Made by a program: the position numbers and the translations under genes
Assembly: GCA_052035235.1 (NCBI GenBank)
Contig: JBPOHT010000030.1
Location: forward strand, 124,001-188,000
Length of the DNA: 64,000 nucleotides
Direction of reading: 5' to 3'
Source: Solimonas_A sp052035235
GTDB taxonomy: Bacteria > Pseudomonadota > Gammaproteobacteria > Nevskiales > Nevskiaceae
Notes under the pieces: model-generated
What the model was told of the DNA's origin: nothing
Database searches by the model: none
Seen by the model: the letters and a program-made list of their open reading frames with translations, nothing else
Part shown: one piece after another, positions 59,697-64,000 of the stretch
How positions within the stretch are numbered: position 1 is the first letter of the stretch
Layout of the letters: each line of letters opens with the position of its first letter

Positions 59697-61081
59697 TGGC
59701 CCGGACATTATTCATGCCGCCATCCGACCGCTCCCAGGACCCCTCCCGCCGTACCGTCTACCAGGTCTCCGAGCTGGCCGAGACCCTGCGCGGGCTGCTG
59801 GAAGACAGCCTGCCGCGGGTCTGGATCCAGGGGGAAATCTCCAATCTGTCCCGCCCGGCCTCGGGCCACTGGTATTTCACGGTCAAGGATGCCCGCGCCC
59901 AGCTGCGCTGCGCCATGTTCCGCAACGCCAACCTGCATGTGCGCCCGCAGCCCCGCGACGGTGACCTGGTGCTGCTGCGTGCCCAGGTCACGGTCTACCC
60001 GGCCCGCGGCGACCTGCAGCTGGTGGTGGAACACCTGGAACCCGCCGGCCAGGGCGCCCTGCTGCGGGCCTTCGAGGAGCTGAAGCGCCGGCTGGCCTCT
60101 GAAGGACTGTTCGACGAGCACCTCAAGCGCGACCTGCCGGCGGTGCCGCGCCGCATTGGCGTCATCACCTCCGGCACCGGCGCCGCCCTGCAGGACATAT
60201 TGAGTACCCTGTCGCGCCGCTTCCCGCTGGCCGAGGTGATCCTGGCGGCCGTGCCGGTGCAGGGCACCGAGGCGGCGCCGGCCATGATCCGCGCGCTGCG
60301 GGCCCTGCCCGGCGCCCGGCCCGACGTCATCATCCTGGCCCGCGGCGGCGGCTCGCTGGAGGACCTCTGGGCCTTCAACGACGAAGCCCTGGCCCGCGCC
60401 ATCCGCGCCTGCCCGGTGCCGGTGGTCAGCGGCGTGGGACACGAAATCGACTTCACCATCGCCGACTTCGCCGCGGACCACCGCGCGCCCACGCCCACCG
60501 GCGCGGCCGAGGCGGTGAGCCCGGATATCGGCGAATGGGCCGAGCGCCTGCTGGCGCGCGAGCGCAGCCTGGCGCACGCACTGCAGCGCGCCCTACGCCA
60601 GGACGGCGAGCGCCTGGAACGGCAGGTCCGCCGCCTGGAGCTGCTGCACCCCGGCCGCCGCCTGCGCGATGACGCGCAGCGGCTCGACGAATTCGCCACC
60701 CGCCTGCAGGGCGCCGTGCTGCAGCGCCTGGAGCGCGGCGGCCAGCGGCGCCAGCACCTGCAAACGCGCCTGGGCACGGCTACGCCGCTGCTGGCCATCG
60801 CGCAGCAGCGGCGCAAGCTGGACCACGCGCAGGACCTGCTGCGCGGGCGCCTGGGCCTGTCGCTGCAGCAGGCACAGGCGCGGCTGGCGCGCACCGATTC
60901 GCTGCTGGCCAGCCTGAACCCGCGTGCCGTGCTGGAGCGCGGTTACGCCATCGCGCTCGACGCCCAGGGCCGCGCCCTGACCCACGCCGCGCAGGCCGCC
61001 CCCGGCGACGCGCTGCAGATATTGCTCGGCCGCGGTGCGGTCGATGCCACCGTCAACCAGATTCATCCCGAGAAGAAATAA
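59696..61081 (+). CDS. xseA: Exodeoxyribonuclease VII large subunit
   Basis: A 461-residue nuclease subunit. The N-terminal OB-fold has VYQVSELAETLRGLLEDSLP and RVWIQGEISNLSRP. The catalytic core has GVITSGTGAALQDILSTLSR, LARGGGSLEDLWAFNDEALA and VVSGVGHEIDFTIADFAADH. A long coiled-coil C-terminal region follows. The start could also be the ATG 18 bases downstream (MPPSDRSQ), which is nearer the family's N-terminus. It is divergent from guaB and followed by the PrmA fusion after 2 bases. Confidence 0.96.
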   Translation: MARTLFMPPSDRSQDPSRRTVYQVSELAETLRGLLEDSLPRVWIQGEISNLSRPASGHWYFTVKDARAQLRCAMFRNANLHVRPQPRDGDLVLLRAQVTVYPARGDLQLVVEHLEPAGQGALLRAFEELKRRLASEGLFDEHLKRDLPAVPRRIGVITSGTGAALQDILSTLSRRFPLAEVILAAVPVQGTEAAPAMIRALRALPGARPDVIILARGGGSLEDLWAFNDEALARAIRACPVPVVSGVGHEIDFTIADFAADHRAPTPTGAAEAVSPDIGEWAERLLARERSLAHALQRALRQDGERLERQVRRLELLHPGRRLRDDAQRLDEFATRLQGAVLQRLERGGQRRQHLQTRLGTATPLLAIAQQRRKLDHAQDLLRGRLGLSLQQAQARLARTDSLLASLNPRAVLERGYAIALDAQGRALTHAAQAAPGDALQILLGRGAVDATVNQIHPEKK

Positions 61082-61083
61082 CC

Positions 61084-62409
61084 ATGGCCTGGCTGCAACT
61101 GCGCGTTTCCAGCGCAAACCCCGAGTTCGCCGATGAAATCCTGCTGGCCAACGGCGCCAGCGCGGTGAGCATGGTCGACGCCGAGGACGACCCGGTGCTG
61201 GAGCCGGCCCCGGGCGAGACGCCACTGTGGCGCAACACCGTGACCCTGGGCCTGTTCCCCGAACACACGGACCTGGAGCCGGTGATCGCCGCCCTGCGCG
61301 AGCTGCTGCCGGACGGCGCCGAGGCGACCTTCAAGACCGAGCTGATCGAGGACCAGGACTGGGTGCGCGTGTGGCTCAAGGACTGCCCGCCGCTGCGCTT
61401 CGGCGAGCACTTCTGGGTGGTGCCGCACGAGAAGCTCGGCGAGGTCACGGACCCGCAGGCCACGGTGCTCAAGCTGGACCCGGGCCTGGCCTTCGGCACC
61501 GGTACACATCCCACCACGGCGCTGTGCCTGGAATGGCTGTCCGGCCAGGACCTGCGCGGCAAGACCGTGCTCGACTTCGGCTGCGGCTCCGGCATCCTGG
61601 CCATCGCCGCGCTGCTGCTCGGCGCCGAAAAGGCGATCTGCACGGACATCGACCCGCAGGCGCTGCTGGCCACGCGAGACAACGCCGAGCAGAACGGCGT
61701 GGCCGACCGCGTGAAGACCATGCTGCCGGACGCCTTCGTGCCCTTCCCCGCCGACATCGTGCTGGCCAACATCCTGGCCAATCCGCTGATGCAGCTGGCA
61801 CCACTGCTGGCCTCGTCGATCCGCCCCGGTGGCGAGCTGGTGCTGGCCGGCCTGCTGGACCGCCACGCCGAGGAGATCCACGGCGTCTACGAATCCTGGT
61901 TCGACTTCCATGACGACGTCAGCAAGGAAGGCTGGACCCGCATCAGCGCCCAATGCCGCACGCCGGCACTGATCAGCTTCCGCCGCTACGGCGAGCGCAT
62001 CGCCACCGCCGGCCAACCGCAGCCGGAACACTTCCCGGTGCTAGCCCGCGCCGGCTATGCCGCGGTCATCAACCTGGCCACCGAGGCCTCGTCCAACTGG
62101 CTGCGCGACGAATCGCAGATTTGCGCGCAGTTGGGCCTGCCCTATCACCACCTGCCGGTGACCTGGACCCAGCCCACCCCCGAGGACTTCGACCGCTTCG
62201 TCGCCCTACTGGATCAGTACAAACACCAGAAGCTGTTCGTCCACTGCGCCCTCAACATGCGTGTGTCCACGTTCATGTTTCTCCATCGCGTCCTGAACTT
62301 GGGCGAGACTGTGGAAGCGGCTTCGCAGGACTTGCAGGCGGTGTGGACGCCGGACGAGACCTGGCAGCGCTTCATCGACGACATGCTGCAGCGTCGCTTG
62401 TCAAGCTGA
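61084..62409 (+). CDS. prmA: Ribosomal protein L11 methyltransferase fused to a phosphatase-like domain
   Basis: A 441-residue two-domain protein. Residues 1 to about 298 form a complete PrmA: LDPGLAFGTGTHPTTALCLE, the SAM loop VLDFGCGSGILAIAA and NILANPLM. Residues from about 303 form a second domain that begins GERIATAGQPQPEHFPVLA, a normal start for a small tyrosine-phosphatase-like (DUF442-type) family. That domain carries a VHCALNMRVS active-site-like loop (Cys-x4-Arg). PrmA is normally about 295 residues and ends where the fusion begins. The frame is open across the join in this sequence. What the second domain acts on is unknown. The order prmA-fis-purH is conserved. Confidence 0.92.
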   Translation: MAWLQLRVSSANPEFADEILLANGASAVSMVDAEDDPVLEPAPGETPLWRNTVTLGLFPEHTDLEPVIAALRELLPDGAEATFKTELIEDQDWVRVWLKDCPPLRFGEHFWVVPHEKLGEVTDPQATVLKLDPGLAFGTGTHPTTALCLEWLSGQDLRGKTVLDFGCGSGILAIAALLLGAEKAICTDIDPQALLATRDNAEQNGVADRVKTMLPDAFVPFPADIVLANILANPLMQLAPLLASSIRPGGELVLAGLLDRHAEEIHGVYESWFDFHDDVSKEGWTRISAQCRTPALISFRRYGERIATAGQPQPEHFPVLARAGYAAVINLATEASSNWLRDESQICAQLGLPYHHLPVTWTQPTPEDFDRFVALLDQYKHQKLFVHCALNMRVSTFMFLHRVLNLGETVEAASQDLQAVWTPDETWQRFIDDMLQRRLSS

Positions 62410-62521
62410 GTCGTCACAAAAGGCTGCCGAATTCGAGCTTCTTTCCCAAGCGCGGCGGGAGTATTATTGCCGCCCGCTTTTTTCTGACTCGCCACACGCT
62501 GGGCGCGTCAAGGAAGACTCC

Positions 62522-62785
62522 ATGTCCGCTTACAAGATTTCAGACATCAAGCCACTGAACCATTCGGTTGCCGAGTGTCTGGACGATTATTTCCGTGCGC
62601 TCAACGGACATGCGCCCAAGAACCTGTATGACACCATTCTTGACCAGGTGGAACCGCCGCTGCTGCGTGCCACGCTGAAGTACTGCGACGGCAACCAGTC
62701 CAAGGCCGCCGAGATGCTCGGCCTGAACCGCGCCACGCTGCGAAAGAAGCTCAAGCAGTACAAGATCAAGCCAACGGCGCTGTAA
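62522..62785 (+). CDS. fis: DNA-binding protein Fis
   Basis: An 87-residue nucleoid protein. It has the C-terminal HTH (GNQSKAAEMLGLNRATLRKK) and the acidic N-terminal arm that contacts Hin-type recombinases, here with PLNHSVAECLDDYFRALNGH. A good ribosome binding site (AAGGA) precedes the ATG. It controls rRNA and many growth-phase genes. In most enterics it follows dusB; the position between prmA and purH is that of other gammaproteobacteria. Confidence 0.96.
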   Translation: MSAYKISDIKPLNHSVAECLDDYFRALNGHAPKNLYDTILDQVEPPLLRATLKYCDGNQSKAAEMLGLNRATLRKKLKQYKIKPTAL

Positions 62786-62803
62786 GCACAGGCACCCGAA
62801 CCG

Positions 62804-62830
62804 ACCGCGCTCCCAGGCGCGGTTTTTCTT
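62804..62830 (+). terminator. Intrinsic terminator after fis
   Basis: Stem ACCGCGC/GCGCGGT with a 6-base loop followed by TTTTTC. It lies between fis and purH. Confidence 0.88.
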
Positions 62831-62852
62831 TGAAGCAACCTAGGCAATCCAT

Positions 62853-64000
62853 ATGAAGACCCCGGTGAAGCGCGCCCTCCTGTCCGTGTCCGACAAGACC
62901 GGCATCGTCGATCTCGCCCGCGAACTGCATGGCCGCGGCGTGGAGCTGCTGTCCACCGGCGGCACCTACAAGCTGCTGAAGGACTCCGGCCTGCCGGCGG
63001 TGGAAGTCTCCGCCCACACCGGCTTCCCCGAGATCATGGACGGTCGCGTCAAGACCCTGCACCCGAAGATCCACGGCGGCCTGCTGGGCCGCCGCGACAT
63101 CGACGGCGAGGTCATGGCGCAGCACGGCATCGCGCCGATCGACCTGCTGGTGGTCAACCTCTACCCCTTCGAGCAGACCGTGGCCAAGCCCGACTGCTCG
63201 CGCGAGGACGCCATCGAGAACATCGACATCGGCGGTCCGGCGATGCTGCGCGCCTCGGCCAAGAACCACGCCTGGGTCAGCGTGGTGGTGGACCCGGTGG
63301 ACTACGCCCCGGTGCTGGCCGAGATGGATGCCGGCGGCGTGACCCGCGCCACCCGTGAGCGCCTGGCGGTGAAGGTCTACAGCCACACCGCGCGCTACGA
63401 CGGCATGGTCGCCGCCTATCTCTCCAGCCTCGACAGTGAGGGCAACCGCGCCGTGTTCCCGGCCGTGATGGGCCTGCAGTTCAACAAGCTGCAGGACATG
63501 CGCTACGGCGAGAACCCGCACCAGCGCGCCGCCTTCTACGCCGAGAAGAACCCCGAGGCCGGCACCATCGCCGCCGCCAAGCAGGTACAGGGCAAGGAAC
63601 TCTCCTACAACAACATCGCCGACGCCGACGCCGCGCTGGAATGCGTGAAGAGCTTCGACGAGCCGGCCTGCGTGATCGTCAAGCACGCCAACCCCTGCGG
63701 CGTGGCCGTGGCCGGCTCGATCCTGGACGCCTACAACCTGGCCTACCAGACCGACCCGACCTCCGCCTTCGGCGGCATCATCGCCTTCAACCGCGAGCTG
63801 GACGGCACCACCGCCAAGGCCATCGTCGACCGCCAGTTCGTGGAGGTGATCATCGCCCCCACCGCCACCGCCGAGGCCAAGGCCGCCGTCGCCGCCAAGC
63901 AGAACGTGCGCCTGATGGAATGCGGCCAGTGGCCCGCCAACCGCGCACCGGCGCTGGACTACAAGCGCGTGGCCGGCGGCCTGCTGGTGCAGGACCGCGA
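62853..64000 (+). CDS. purH: AICAR formyltransferase/IMP cyclohydrolase (3' truncated)
   Basis: The first 382 codons of the bifunctional enzyme that finishes purine synthesis (AICAR to FAICAR to IMP). The N-terminal MGS-like IMP cyclohydrolase domain has RALLSVSDKTGIVDLARELH, STGGTYKLL and GRVKTLHPKIHGGLLGRR. The formyltransferase part has QLRYGENPHQ-like MRYGENPHQRAAFYA and VKHANPCGVAVA. The gene continues beyond the window. It starts 29 bases after the fis terminator. Its product feeds guaB-guaA nearby. Confidence 0.97.
   Translation, partial: MKTPVKRALLSVSDKTGIVDLARELHGRGVELLSTGGTYKLLKDSGLPAVEVSAHTGFPEIMDGRVKTLHPKIHGGLLGRRDIDGEVMAQHGIAPIDLLVVNLYPFEQTVAKPDCSREDAIENIDIGGPAMLRASAKNHAWVSVVVDPVDYAPVLAEMDAGGVTRATRERLAVKVYSHTARYDGMVAAYLSSLDSEGNRAVFPAVMGLQFNKLQDMRYGENPHQRAAFYAEKNPEAGTIAAAKQVQGKELSYNNIADADAALECVKSFDEPACVIVKHANPCGVAVAGSILDAYNLAYQTDPTSAFGGIIAFNRELDGTTAKAIVDRQFVEVIIAPTATAEAKAAVAAKQNVRLMECGQWPANRAPALDYKRVAGGLLVQDR

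Overview
The window is a high-GC gammaproteobacterial chromosome segment. The order pilA, pilB, pilC, pilD, coaE, zapD, yacG, Nudix, argJ and the run prmA, fis, purH are gammaproteobacterial. Together with RoxA-like c-type cytochromes, a DUF1302/DUF1329 pair and REP-like palindromes, they point towards the Nevskiales/Xanthomonadales area (for example Solimonadaceae). That placement is inferred; there is no rRNA in the window. No transposase, integrase, phage module or CRISPR array was seen.

Region 1 (1-12.2 kb) has two related soluble hybrid histidine kinases, the first cut by the window edge. Between them lie a secreted unknown protein, a very large lipoprotein that joins a parallel beta-helix to a diheme cytochrome, and two envelope enzymes (an L,D-transpeptidase and an M23 peptidase). 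A Sel1-repeat gene then sits between decayed tRNA-Ser 3' ends, next to an intact tRNA-Ser(CGA). Region 2 (12.3-26 kb) is housekeeping and envelope: mltF, a small ferredoxin with peptide deformylase, a DUF481 outer-membrane protein, a GlcF-like Fe-S protein, lptE and leuS. Two tandem MFS/spermidine-synthase fusions follow, divergent from pilA.

Region 3 (26-34.7 kb) is the type IV pilus locus pilA, pilB, pilC, pilD continuing into coaE, zapD and yacG, with a convergent Nudix/thiamine-synthase fusion and argJ. pilA has a good sigma-54 promoter candidate and an upstream inverted repeat. Region 4 (34.8-51 kb) is accessory: a Fur-box TonB receptor, a DUF1302/DUF1329 pair, and three paralogous triheme lipoprotein cytochromes of about 800 residues, interleaved with two paralogous TetR regulators and a minimal AraC-type regulator. 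Near-identical palindromes lie before the third cytochrome, the AraC gene and the second TetR gene. This array is the best candidate for an undescribed system, probably an outer-membrane-associated oxidative attack on a hydrophobic substrate.

Region 5 (51-64 kb) is mostly housekeeping: tRNA-Val, an ankyrin protein, tadA, an aldo/keto reductase with an MFS exporter and a divergent LysR regulator, a DUF2239 gene with an operator-like palindrome over its promoter, guaB-guaA, xseA, a PrmA methyltransferase fused to a phosphatase-like domain, fis and the start of purH. Several families of dispersed extragenic palindromes lie in the gaps.
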